From Hoyosella sp. YIM 151337 (GTDB lineage: Bacteria > Actinomycetota > Actinomycetes > Mycobacteriales > Mycobacteriaceae): a stretch of DNA of 64,000 nt. Of the stretch, positions 16,037 through 24,619 are shown piece after piece (the first letter of the stretch is position 1; every line of letters starts with the position of its first letter). Where the stretch lies: the NCBI RefSeq assembly GCF_026041215.1, contig NZ_JAPEIQ010000043.1, positions 1 through 64,000 of the forward strand, written 5' to 3'. The position numbers and the translations under genes are program-made. The notes under the pieces were generated by a model that saw nothing but the letters and a program-made list of their open reading frames with translations, did no database searches and had not been told where the DNA came from.

Positions 16037-16236
16037 TCGGTGTCCTGCCGCCCGGCCTCAGCCTCGATGCCAATGGCACGCTATCGGGTGCACCCACGCA
16101 GGCCGGCATATTCGAGTTCACTGTAAGCGCAGACAACGGGATTGATCCCGCCGCGTCTCTCCAGGCCACCCTGGTGATCGAGGAAGCACAATGCACCGAT
16201 TCCCTGTGCGGCTCCATCACGCTGCCGGGGAGCTAG
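16030..16236 (+). pseudogene. 3' remnant of a surface protein with a He_PIG (Ig-like) domain
   Basis: From about 16036 one frame encodes LPPGLSLDANGTLSGAPTQ, FEFTVSADNG and a closing strand, the hallmark of a He_PIG putative Ig domain, followed by a CTDSLCGS tail and a stop at 16236. There is no proper start: the reading frame begins inside the end of the UraD-like remnant. The tail resembles the C-terminus of the glycine-rich secreted protein (CQGSLCIDF), so this is probably the 3' end of a paralogous secreted protein left by a deletion. Confidence 0.6.
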
Positions 16237-16255
16237 GGGCAGTGGAGGCGAAACC

Positions 16256-16981
16256 TCACGCGGGCGGGAAGGGTTCACCGTTCCACTCGACGATCTTCCA
16301 GCCATTCCGCGGCGAACCCTCGAGCGTGACGATCCCGGTGTTCCGCAGCGTGTCAGCGCCCCAGATGTCGAGGTCATGCCCCGGGTCGTTGAGGAGGGTG
16401 CCAATCATCACCGACGCGGAGTGCGCGTAAACCACCGAGTTCTGGTTGCGTGTCTTGTGGATGGCGGCGAGTGCGTCATTGAATCGGGTCTGGAACTCGG
16501 TTCCGCACTCGCCGGGAGCCTCGAAGCACACGCTCACGTCACCAGAAAGCCAGCTGTCGAGGACGCTGAACAGTGTGTCACCCGCCTGGTCGTGGGTGAG
16601 GCCGTCGAGACCGAACTGGATTTCCTCCACGCCCGGCAGCACGCGCACGTCCATGGCGAGTTCATCGGCAAGATACTGCGCGGTCTGCTGGGCGCGCGGC
16701 ATGACGGATGCGTAGATCGCGTCGATGTCGCGGTCCCCAAGTTGCGCTGCTGTCTCCTTCGCCTGCTGGTGCCCGCGCTCAGTCAGCACAGGACCGGGAA
16801 TCGAAGTGTTTATCACCTGCGAGGTGTTGCCATACGATTCCCCATGCCGGACGAACGTGACCGTGACATCTGTGTGCGGATTCGCGGCTTCCGCCGTCCC
16901 GCATGCAGTGGCAGCGGCGAGGGAGGCGGCTGCGGCGAGAGCCACGACAACGCGGGTGTGCTTGCCTTGTGTGTAACTCAT
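16256..16981 (-). CDS. Secreted histidine phosphatase family protein
   Basis: 241 residues from ATG 16981 behind GAAGGAAG. The signal peptide ends in AATAC, a possible lipobox with Cys27. The phosphatase core shows RHGE (FVRHGESYGNTS, about residue 45) with the phospho-accepting His and the second His in VYAHSAS. It lies 26 bases downstream of the SDR gene and is the last co-directional gene of the long Block B operon, although it may have its own promoter. A cell-surface phosphatase is the family-level prediction. Confidence 0.8.
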   Translation of the reverse strand: MSYTQGKHTRVVVALAAAASLAAATACGTAEAANPHTDVTVTFVRHGESYGNTSQVINTSIPGPVLTERGHQQAKETAAQLGDRDIDAIYASVMPRAQQTAQYLADELAMDVRVLPGVEEIQFGLDGLTHDQAGDTLFSVLDSWLSGDVSVCFEAPGECGTEFQTRFNDALAAIHKTRNQNSVVYAHSASVMIGTLLNDPGHDLDIWGADTLRNTGIVTLEGSPRNGWKIVEWNGEPFPPA

Positions 16982-17007
16982 GTTGATCTTCCTTCTATGT
17001 GGGTGTT

Positions 17008-17760
17008 TCATCGGGGGAGAACGCCAGTTGTCAGTCCGCCGTCGCACACCAGCTCGGTGCCGGTGCAGTACGACGAATCGTCTGAGGCGAAGAACAGGAC
17101 GGCACGTGCGACCTCGTCGGCGCTCGCGGCGCGTCCAATGGGCAGGTCGTGCATGACTTTCTGCACGGTTGGATCGGCGAGCCGATCAGTGATCATGGGA
17201 GTGTCCACCATCCCGGGGAGGACGCAGTTCACCCGGATGCGTGTTGGCGCGAGTTCAAGGCTCGCGGTCTTAGAGAGCCCTCTCACCGCGTATTTCGAGG
17301 CGACATACGCGGAGTAGCCGGGCAGCGCCTTGACTCCGGCAGTAGATGCAATATTGACGATGGAACCGCAAGGCGACATGTGGGACGAGGCTGCGCGCAT
17401 GCCGAGGAATACCCCGAGCTGGTTGATCTCCACAGCCCGCATGAAGGCGTCTGCCGAACCGTTAGCGTCTGCCAGGGATGTGGGGTAATAGACAGCTGCG
17501 TTGTTGACGAGAATGTCGAAGCGGCCGAACTCCCGCAGCGTGCAGCTGATCGCCGCGTTCCACGAATCCTCTTGTGAAACATCGAGGTACGTGAAGCGGC
17601 TCGTAGAGCCCAGCGCACGAGCGAGTTCGTTCCCCTCATCCTCACGGACATCTGCGACGACCACGCGAGCACCTTCGTCGGTGAACAGTTTCGCCTCGGC
17701 AGCGCCCTGGCCACGGGCCGCACCGGTGATGACGGCGACCTTGCCTGCTAGCTTGCCCAT
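17008..17760 (-). CDS. SDR, 3-alpha(20-beta)-hydroxysteroid dehydrogenase-like
   Basis: 250 residues with TGAARGQG at the NAD site, an acidic DVR after strand 2, NNAAV, catalytic Ser in IASTAG and YVASK. It resembles FabG3/20-beta-HSD-type enzymes. ATG 17760 follows AAGGAG. Its start overlaps the monooxygenase stop by 13 bases, so the two are co-translated. In a secondary alcohol, ketone, ester, acid sequence this enzyme would supply the ketone substrate of the neighbouring Baeyer-Villiger monooxygenase; the substrate is inferred. Confidence 0.82.
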   Translation of the reverse strand: MGKLAGKVAVITGAARGQGAAEAKLFTDEGARVVVADVREDEGNELARALGSTSRFTYLDVSQEDSWNAAISCTLREFGRFDILVNNAAVYYPTSLADANGSADAFMRAVEINQLGVFLGMRAASSHMSPCGSIVNIASTAGVKALPGYSAYVASKYAVRGLSKTASLELAPTRIRVNCVLPGMVDTPMITDRLADPTVQKVMHDLPIGRAASADEVARAVLFFASDDSSYCTGTELVCDGGLTTGVLPR

Positions 17761-19376
17761 TGGTGGCTCCTTGTCATAAGGACGAGGCCCTCATATCCCG
17801 CGGCCTTCACGTCCTCGCAGATAGTCGTGTAATTGCCGAGCCCGCCGCAGTACAGCATGAAGGTGCGCGGCTTACCGGGAATGTTCGCGCCGACGTACCA
17901 CGAGTTGGCGAGTGGCAGGAGGGTGCTGTTCGCAAGTTCGGTGACGTGTTCGGTCCACTTCTCAGCGGAGTCCCGGCGGGCCTCGACTTGCTGCACACCG
18001 GTCTGTGCACAATGGGTGATCAAGTCGATGATCCAGCCCACCTGCTGCTCCGAGGTCAGAATCATGTTCGCGAGCACCGCTGGCGAGCCGGGGCCGTTGA
18101 CGACGAACATGTTGGGGAAACCGGGAATGTGCATCCCGAGGTACGTCACCGGTCCGTTCCGCCACAGATCTCCCAGGCGTGTGCCACCGGCGCCCCGAAT
18201 GTCGATGCGCTGCAGGGTTCCCGTCAGCGCGTCGAAACCAGTCGCGTAGATAATGACCTCAAACTCGTAATGCGCTGCCCTGGTGCGGATCCCGCTGGAT
18301 GTAACGGCCTCGATCGGCTCACGCCGCAGGTTGACCAGTGCGACATTGTCCCGGTTGAACGTCTCGTAGTACCCCGTGTCAGTGCAAATGCGCTTCGCGC
18401 CAATGGGGTGGTCGGTAGGTATGAGGTCGTCGATAATATCTGGGTCGCGAACGATATCTCGGATTTTCTCCTCGAAGAACTCGCGCGCGTACTTGTTCGC
18501 GGTGTGATCGATGTTCTGATCGGGAAACGTCTTGCTAAAGAGGACACCTCCGGTGCGCCACGTCGCCTCGAATGCCGCGCGCCGTTCCTCAGCAGTTACC
18601 TCCGTGGCGTTCTGCGGGTGCGCTTGGTGTGGTGAACCGCCGCCACTCACGCGCGCGTTGCGTCGTCTCTCCGGATAGTCCCGGACGATGCGCTTGTAGT
18701 CCTCGTCGGTGAGTGGACGGTTGAATGCTGGAACACTGTAGTTGGCGGTGCGCTGAAAAACGGTGAGCGAGGCGGCCTCGCGAGCGACCATGGGGATGGT
18801 CTGGATGCCGGACGATCCCGTACCGATCACAGCGACACGCTTACCCTCGAACGACGGAGACGTGTCTGGCCATTGCGCGGTGCGGTACACCTCGCCGGCG
18901 AAATCACTAGCACCCGGCAGCGCGGGAATATTCGGGGTGGAAAGCGACCCGGTCGCGAAAATGACGTTGCGTGCCCGATAGGTGTTTCCTGACGCCGTGC
19001 GAATGGTCCACACCGATTCCTGGGCGCTGAAGTGAGCCTGCTCGACGCGCTCTCTGAAGCGGATGTGGGGAAGGAGGTCAAACCGCTGCGCGACGTGGTT
19101 GAGGTACGCCAGGATCTCTGGCTGGGTCGCGTAACGCTCACTCCACCGCCACTCACGCTGCAGCTCGTCGTCGAAAGAGTAGGAGTAGTCGATGCTCTCG
19201 ACATCGCAGCGGCAGCCGGGATACCGGTTGTAGTACCAGGTTCCTCCCACGCCGTCCCCGGCCTCGAGGCAGACGACATCGAGCTGTGCCTGGCGGGCAG
19301 TGTGAATGGCGTAGAGGCCAGCAACACCGGCCCCCACGACGAGGACGTCGTGTACACCGTCTCGGTGCTCACGCAT
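17748..19376 (-). CDS. Baeyer-Villiger monooxygenase, steroid monooxygenase-like
   Basis: 542 residues from ATG 19376 (AGGAAG eight bases upstream). GAGVAG (15-20) binds FAD and GTGSSG binds NADPH. The region YSYSF...EWRWSERYATQPEILAYL and GGGSPH...HP strongly resembles steroid monooxygenase and cyclododecanone monooxygenase. The type I fingerprint FxGxxxHxxxWP is present as FAGEVYRTAQWP (159-170), with Arg165 replacing the conserved His. Likely reaction: oxygen insertion next to a ketone, for example the C20 ketone of a pregnane, giving an ester for the adjacent hydrolase. Family confident, substrate inferred. Confidence 0.85.
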   Translation of the reverse strand: MREHRDGVHDVLVVGAGVAGLYAIHTARQAQLDVVCLEAGDGVGGTWYYNRYPGCRCDVESIDYSYSFDDELQREWRWSERYATQPEILAYLNHVAQRFDLLPHIRFRERVEQAHFSAQESVWTIRTASGNTYRARNVIFATGSLSTPNIPALPGASDFAGEVYRTAQWPDTSPSFEGKRVAVIGTGSSGIQTIPMVAREAASLTVFQRTANYSVPAFNRPLTDEDYKRIVRDYPERRRNARVSGGGSPHQAHPQNATEVTAEERRAAFEATWRTGGVLFSKTFPDQNIDHTANKYAREFFEEKIRDIVRDPDIIDDLIPTDHPIGAKRICTDTGYYETFNRDNVALVNLRREPIEAVTSSGIRTRAAHYEFEVIIYATGFDALTGTLQRIDIRGAGGTRLGDLWRNGPVTYLGMHIPGFPNMFVVNGPGSPAVLANMILTSEQQVGWIIDLITHCAQTGVQQVEARRDSAEKWTEHVTELANSTLLPLANSWYVGANIPGKPRTFMLYCGGLGNYTTICEDVKAAGYEGLVLMTRSHQWAS

Positions 19377-19381
19377 GGTCA

Positions 19382-20332
19382 TCACTTCCTAACAAGGTGG
19401 GCTTGGCTGAGTAGCGCTTTGATGTCACGAAACAGCAGGTCCCGAGCCGAATCCGCGGCGCGCAGCGAGAGGATCGTGGCGAAACCGTGGAACAGGTCTG
19501 GATACCGCCGATGAATGACGGGAACACCTGCTGCGGCGAGCGTTTCGGCGTAGTAGATGCCCTCATCGCCAAGCGGATCCAGACCGGCGGTGACGACGAT
19601 GGCGGGCGGCAACTCCGAGTGGTCTGGCGCGCGAAGCGGTGCGACGTGGTGTTCCGGAATGGGAAGCGACCAGTCAGGCAGATACTGCTGCCAGTACCAC
19701 AGCATTGCTTCGGCGGTGTTGAAGAACCCCGTCCCGAAACGTTCAAAGCTCGACGTGCTGCACGACGGATCGATCACCGGATACAGCAGAATCTGCCCCG
19801 CAACATGTGGGCCGCCACGCTCGGTGGCGATCATGCACGCGACAGCAGCGAGGTTCCCGCCCGCGCTATCACCGGCCACGAGGATGCGCTCCCGGTCGCC
19901 ACCGATCCGGTCCGCGTTCTCCGACGCCCACACCAGGGCAGTCCAGGCATCTTCAGCCGCGGCTGGGGCTTTGTGTTCCGGTGCAAGCCGGTAACCGACC
20001 GAGAGCACGATCACGTTCGCGCCGCGGGACAGTTCCCGGCAGAACGCGTCGTGGCTGTCGATATCGCAGAACACGAACCCGCCGCCGTGCAGAAAAATCA
20101 CCACGGGCAGCTGTTGGCCTTCGGCGTCATGGGGTACGTATATCCGTACGGGGAGGGGTCCGCCGCTGCCGGGGATCTGGAAGTCCTCCGACTGCTCTAC
20201 CGCGTTGTGATTGGTAACTGGCAGCCGCCGAGCGGCGACGGCTGCGCGCGCCTCCTGCGCTGACATCTCTTCAACGCGGGGGAAATGCGTATTGAGTGAG
20301 TCGAGAACTGTGCGTATTTCCTGGTCTAACAC
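19382..20332 (-). CDS. HSL-family alpha/beta hydrolase (esterase)
   Basis: 316 residues from GTG 20332, chosen because GGAGG lies six bases upstream and the frame further out overlaps the TRAP permease gene. Motifs of the hormone-sensitive-lipase family are complete: HGGG (LHGGGFVF), nucleophile GDSAGG, acid in DPLGDEG and histidine in FHGF. The stop overlaps the start region of the monooxygenase. It is well placed to hydrolyse the ester or lactone formed by that enzyme. Confidence 0.85.
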   Translation of the reverse strand: MLDQEIRTVLDSLNTHFPRVEEMSAQEARAAVAARRLPVTNHNAVEQSEDFQIPGSGGPLPVRIYVPHDAEGQQLPVVIFLHGGGFVFCDIDSHDAFCRELSRGANVIVLSVGYRLAPEHKAPAAAEDAWTALVWASENADRIGGDRERILVAGDSAGGNLAAVACMIATERGGPHVAGQILLYPVIDPSCSTSSFERFGTGFFNTAEAMLWYWQQYLPDWSLPIPEHHVAPLRAPDHSELPPAIVVTAGLDPLGDEGIYYAETLAAAGVPVIHRRYPDLFHGFATILSLRAADSARDLLFRDIKALLSQAHLVRK

Positions 20333-20355
20333 TGTTGCCTCCGAAGCATGAACCG

Positions 20356-21804
20356 TCACATATGGCTGGGCAGGAATGTTGCGAGCCCGGGTGCCGCGAT
20401 CAGCACGACGCACAAGACTGCAATTGCGGGCAGGAACAACGCGATGCCGCGAAAAACATCCCCGAGTGTGATGCGCTGGCCGAGACTGACGTCCGGGTCT
20501 TTGACGAGATCATGGACGATAAACGCCAGCACCCCGACCGGGGGCGTGATGATCGCAACTTCCGCGAGGATGACGACGAAAACCCCGAACCACAGCGGTG
20601 AGATACCGAGCTCCGCCACCACCGGGATGAGCAGTGGGACCGTCAGCAGCATGATCGAAAGTGGGTCCATGAACATACCCATGATCACGAATGTGACGAG
20701 GATGATGAGCAGGAATTCGATCCGGGTGAACCCCATGTCACCGACCCACCGCGCGAAACCCGGCCCGATGCCAGACACGGACAGCACCCGGGCGAGCGCC
20801 ATCGCCCCGATGAACAGGAAGAAGATCGTCCCGACGCTTTTCAGCGTGTCCGTGGTGGCTGTGGCGACCTTCTGCCAGGGCTGGTCCTTGCGCTGGTACC
20901 ACAGCGCGAGCAGGGTGGCTCCGAGCGCACCGACGGCGCCTGCTTCGGTCACCGTCACCGCACCGGTGTACATCCCACCGAGCACGAGGACAATGAGGGT
21001 CGGCAGTGGCCACAGTGTTGCGGCGGTGCGCAGCTCCCTCGCCCGGAAGCGATCGCGAGAGCTGCCGGTGCGGACTCCTGCCAGCTGCGGCCGGGCGGTA
21101 CATATCGCGATCACAGTGAGAGCAAAGAAGGCGGCCATGAGCAGTCCCGGAACGACGCCCGCGATCAATTGCTGACCTACCGGCACCTGCGCTAGCCCCG
21201 CGTAGATCACCAGGAAGATGCTCGGCGGAATCACCTGTCCCGGAAGTCCTGCGACGATCGTTGAGCCGACGGCGAGACGGCGGTCGTAGCCTGCGCGCAG
21301 CATCTCCGGAACACCGATGCGTGCCAGCGCGTGGACCGTGCCGACGGTGGTTCCGCTGACAGCTGCCAGGCCTGCGCCTGCGCCGTTCGTGACGACCGCG
21401 AGGCCGCCCGGCATCCAGCCGATCAGTCCTCGTGCAGCGCTGTACACGCGTTGCGTCACGCCAGCCCGCCACAACAGCACACCCATGAAGATGAACATCG
21501 GGATGACGCTCAGCTCCCAGCTCGCCACCGTGTCGTAGGGGAGCCGACCAAGCAGGCTGGTGGCCGCCGCGGGGCCGTACAGCCCGTAAAGCCCCAGCAC
21601 GCCGGGGGCGGTGAGTGCAATCCCGATCGGCACCTTCAGGAACACGAGCAGCAGCATCAAGGTGACCGCCGCACCGCCCACCGTTTCGCGGGTGGACGGC
21701 CCGAGTATGAGGATGACGCACACGCCAGTCGCGGTGATGATCGCGGCCCGGATCAGCCATTCGTGGCGCGTGGTGAGGACTCTTGTTTCCTGCGTCATCA
21801 ACAT
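20356..21804 (-). CDS. dctM: TRAP transporter large permease DctM
   Basis: 482 residues with about 12 hydrophobic segments and the DctM-typical LKVPIGIAL, PPSIFLVIY and MGMFMDPLSIMLLTVPLLIPV segments. It overlaps dctQ by 7 bases. TRAP carriers import carboxylated compounds with a periplasmic binding protein and an ion gradient. It lies between steroid-processing genes in one co-directional run, suggesting import of a steroid acid or a degradation intermediate. Substrate unknown. Confidence 0.9.
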   Translation of the reverse strand: MLMTQETRVLTTRHEWLIRAAIITATGVCVILILGPSTRETVGGAAVTLMLLLVFLKVPIGIALTAPGVLGLYGLYGPAAATSLLGRLPYDTVASWELSVIPMFIFMGVLLWRAGVTQRVYSAARGLIGWMPGGLAVVTNGAGAGLAAVSGTTVGTVHALARIGVPEMLRAGYDRRLAVGSTIVAGLPGQVIPPSIFLVIYAGLAQVPVGQQLIAGVVPGLLMAAFFALTVIAICTARPQLAGVRTGSSRDRFRARELRTAATLWPLPTLIVLVLGGMYTGAVTVTEAGAVGALGATLLALWYQRKDQPWQKVATATTDTLKSVGTIFFLFIGAMALARVLSVSGIGPGFARWVGDMGFTRIEFLLIILVTFVIMGMFMDPLSIMLLTVPLLIPVVAELGISPLWFGVFVVILAEVAIITPPVGVLAFIVHDLVKDPDVSLGQRITLGDVFRGIALFLPAIAVLCVVLIAAPGLATFLPSHM

Positions 21805-22307
21805 GACCGTGACCCCCTCGCAGTTGAGACCGCTTCGGCGAGGACCTGCACCGTTATAGCAGCGAAAATCAGGGGAACAAGAAACGTGACGGGCCAGATC
21901 ACAACCCCCGTCACCCCGCCAGTCAGCCCAAGGTGCTGGCTGTGGAGCGCTTCACGAAACCCGAAATACGCGAAGCCCGCGCAGGCGATTGCCACGAGAA
22001 GCAAACCCGCGCAGTGTGTCTCCCGCTGAAGCCGCGCCGGCAACCGATTGAAAAGCACCCGAGCCTCGGTGTGTGCTCTGTCCCGCTGGGCCAGCACGAA
22101 ACCGCAGAGTGCCACCAGCGGCATGTACCAGTAACTGACGATCTCGTTGGTCCCGGTGACCGGTGCATTGACGAATGTGCGCAACGCGGCGTTGAGCACA
22201 ATATGCAGCATCATGATGATGAGGCCGGTGGCTGCCACAGCGAGCGTTGCCACCCGGAGCGCACCGACAACGTTGCGCGGCCGGCGGGATGCGGAGAGAG
22301 CGGTCAT
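21798..22307 (-). CDS. dctQ: TRAP transporter small permease DctQ
   Basis: 169 residues with four transmembrane helices, starting at ATG 22307 with GAGG further upstream. NEIVSYWYMPLVALCGFVLAQRDR is the typical DctQ segment between helices 1 and 2. Lies between dctP and dctM with 13 bases and a 7-base overlap respectively. Forms the membrane complex with DctM. Confidence 0.85.
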   Translation of the reverse strand: MTALSASRRPRNVVGALRVATLAVAATGLIIMMLHIVLNAALRTFVNAPVTGTNEIVSYWYMPLVALCGFVLAQRDRAHTEARVLFNRLPARLQRETHCAGLLLVAIACAGFAYFGFREALHSQHLGLTGGVTGVVIWPVTFLVPLIFAAITVQVLAEAVSTARGSRSC

Positions 22308-22320
22308 CGCTGGAACACCC

Positions 22321-23598
22321 TCACGATGGCCGGTGCTGGGACAGAACGTCCTCACGCAGACGATCCATGAACGGTTCGAGATCGATCTCGCTGGACGTGT
22401 ACCAGTCGAGGAACTCAGCATCGCTCACGCCGGGATAGCCGAGTTCGGCGACGACACCGCGCCACCTTTGCAGAGCGTCCTCCAGGCTGCTGACGAGTGC
22501 GTCACCGTCGAGTACGGGGCTGCGGCGGGCTTCGCCCAGCATCTGCGCATTGACTTCGGTGAGAGCCGCGGCGACGTCGGGGCTGAAGGAACTATATGTT
22601 CCGCCGTTCTCGTCGATGAGCTCAGCCGCTCCGATCGTCGTGTTCCAGATACCTTCGCGCAGCATCACTTCGATGTACACGTCGAGGCGGTCGTAGATGA
22701 GTTGCTGGGCTACTAGCGGCAGCGAATCCCATTTCGCTTTCCCGAAGCCAAGTCCATAGAAGAGCCGCGCGAATCCGACATCGGAATCGATGGTGTAGTT
22801 CGGCGCGAGCGGTACGGTGCCGACGATGTAGCGCGTCCACAGCGCCTGGAGTTCACAGTCGATCGTGCCTCGCTGCAGCGCCTGATAGATCTCCGAGTAG
22901 GGCAGCGAAACAGGCGACATGCCGAGTGCTTCAGCCTGGCGGGCGAACGCGGCGCCACCCACGCGGACCTGTGCGCCACTCAACTCCGCCAGTGACGCGC
23001 GCGGCTGCGTGCACATCAGTCCGGAACTGGTTGCCGCACCCCAGGGAAGGAGGAGTTTGACGCCCTCACGTTCGGTTTCCGCCATGATCTCTGGTGTGGC
23101 GAGTGCAGCTTCCAGGTAGCCACCGAGGGCTTCGAGTGTGCCAGCGACGGGTGTGTGGTCACCGAGGAAGCTCGCGTTGGCGAGCGCGCCATGCGCGGGG
23201 TAGCGGGACGGCTCATAAACCGCGTACACATAGTCGAAATCAAGTCTGCCGTCAGCCAGGGCTTGTGGTGCCTGGTCTGGTGGGGCGATCGAATTGCCGT
23301 ACGCCACCTCCATCGTGATCTTCCCGCCCGACCACTCATTGAGCGCCTCTGCATAGGTCTCAATGTGGAGTGCCTGCGCATCACCCGGACTTGTGGGCAG
23401 CTGCGTGGTGAGGTGGATTGGCGGGATGTCTTCGAATGCGGCGATGTACTCGTCTTTGGAGGCGCCTGCGACTACCCCGGTGCGGTCTGCGCTGCCCGCA
23501 GTGCCCCCGTCGGCCACACACGCGGTCGCGGTGATCGTGAGGGCTGCTAGTGCAGCACCGGCGAGCGTTTTACGGCGTAGCGTTCGTGTGCTCGTCAT
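22321..23598 (-). CDS. dctP: TRAP transporter substrate-binding lipoprotein DctP
   Basis: 425 residues; an arginine-rich n-region and hydrophobic core end in TATAC with Cys27 as probable lipid attachment. The mature domain has TRAP-binding-protein features: PLTTQLP-like opening, WSGGKITMEVAYGNS and an ARG-type segment near GAAFARQAEALGMSPVSLPYSEIYQALQRGTIDCE. Because the organism is Gram-positive the binding protein must be membrane-anchored. First gene of dctPQM; the ligand may be a steroid or a steroid-derived acid. Confidence 0.87.
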   Translation of the reverse strand: MTSTRTLRRKTLAGAALAALTITATACVADGGTAGSADRTGVVAGASKDEYIAAFEDIPPIHLTTQLPTSPGDAQALHIETYAEALNEWSGGKITMEVAYGNSIAPPDQAPQALADGRLDFDYVYAVYEPSRYPAHGALANASFLGDHTPVAGTLEALGGYLEAALATPEIMAETEREGVKLLLPWGAATSSGLMCTQPRASLAELSGAQVRVGGAAFARQAEALGMSPVSLPYSEIYQALQRGTIDCELQALWTRYIVGTVPLAPNYTIDSDVGFARLFYGLGFGKAKWDSLPLVAQQLIYDRLDVYIEVMLREGIWNTTIGAAELIDENGGTYSSFSPDVAAALTEVNAQMLGEARRSPVLDGDALVSSLEDALQRWRGVVAELGYPGVSDAEFLDWYTSSEIDLEPFMDRLREDVLSQHRPS

Positions 23599-23625
23599 GA
23601 CGTGTTCTCCATCAACAGATATGGG

Positions 23626-24609
23626 TCAGGCGGGTTCGCGTACGCGGTGCGACAGCGCGAAGGCCGCCGCGAACGAGTGGATACCGAGGTCGGTGAGAAT
23701 CTGCGTTGTGACGGCGCTGGATGCTTCCTCACTCGAACGCAGGTAGAGCACTACGCCGCGGCCGTGCGCCGCGATGGTGCGCATCGCCTCGCGCAGTCGA
23801 GAGCGGCACTCACAGGCGAGCGATCCGAAGATGTCGCCAGCGGCGCATTCACGGTGGACGTGGACGAGTACCTCGCCGGTGCCGAACGGGGTATCGCCAC
23901 ACACGAGCGCGACGTGCTCGGATTCGTCAATGGTGCTGCGGTACCCGATAGCGCGAAAGGCGCCGAACTCTGTCGGAATTCGAGCGGACGTGACTTGTTC
24001 CACCCACTTTTCGTCATCACGCCGCCAGGCTGTGATATCAGTGACCGCTACAGCGGCGAGTCCGTGCTGTGCCGCAAAGGCCCGCACCTCAATTGCGTTC
24101 GCAATGCGGCACGGATCCAGTGGGCTGACGAGCTCAGTGACCACTCCGCAGTGCTGCAGTCCTGCTAGCCGGGCGAGATCGGCAGCGGCCTCCGCAGGCC
24201 CACTGCGGCTCAGCAAGCCACCATCCTGAACGCGTTCAGCGACGACATGGCCGGGCCGGGTCAACTCGTCCGGCTGCGTGGTGGCGGAGGCCAATAGCCG
24301 GATGGTTCTGGCCCGGTCGGCCGCGGAGATGCCGGTGCCGATATCGTGCGCCGCGTCGACGCTAACGGTGTACGCGGGGGTGCGAGCGTCCGGCGCCGGA
24401 CAGACAGGGGGGAGGTCCAAGCGGTCGCAAGCCGTACCCGGCAGCGCGACCCGAAGGTAACCCGGCGAGTGGCGCACCGCGAACGCAACGAGTTCGGTGG
24501 TCGCGCGTTCTGCTGCGAACACGAGATAACCGGTGCTGCCGTCGAGTAGCAGGACCGCGCTGCCTGCCGCTACAGCGACGAAGGCATCCTGAACGCTGAG
24601 GGTGTTCAT
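23626..24609 (-). CDS. Degenerate RibBA-like protein (DHBP synthase/GTP cyclohydrolase II fold)
   Basis: 327 residues, against about 400 or more for RibBA. The N-terminal half follows 3,4-dihydroxy-2-butanone-4-phosphate synthase (VSVDA, TGISAADRARTIR, RPGH) but the acidic D-R-E-N-E-G-D loop is deleted (LLLDGSTGYLVFAA, 20-33) and the GHTEA catalytic His is Pro (GPAEA, 137-141). The second half follows GTP cyclohydrolase II, keeping the zinc ligands Cys255, Cys266 and Cys268, but after LYLR (291) about 45 residues including the catalytic region are missing. It sits 10 bases after hsaF and 27 before dctP. Neither known activity is likely; the role is open. Confidence 0.75.
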   Translation of the reverse strand: MNTLSVQDAFVAVAAGSAVLLLDGSTGYLVFAAERATTELVAFAVRHSPGYLRVALPGTACDRLDLPPVCPAPDARTPAYTVSVDAAHDIGTGISAADRARTIRLLASATTQPDELTRPGHVVAERVQDGGLLSRSGPAEAAADLARLAGLQHCGVVTELVSPLDPCRIANAIEVRAFAAQHGLAAVAVTDITAWRRDDEKWVEQVTSARIPTEFGAFRAIGYRSTIDESEHVALVCGDTPFGTGEVLVHVHRECAAGDIFGSLACECRSRLREAMRTIAAHGRGVVLYLRSSEEASSAVTTQILTDLGIHSFAAAFALSHRVREPA

Positions 24610-24619
24610 TGCTAATCCT

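Noticed and set aside
23626-24609. Functional riboflavin biosynthesis gene
   Set aside because: Catalytic loops of both domains are missing and no other rib genes are nearby.
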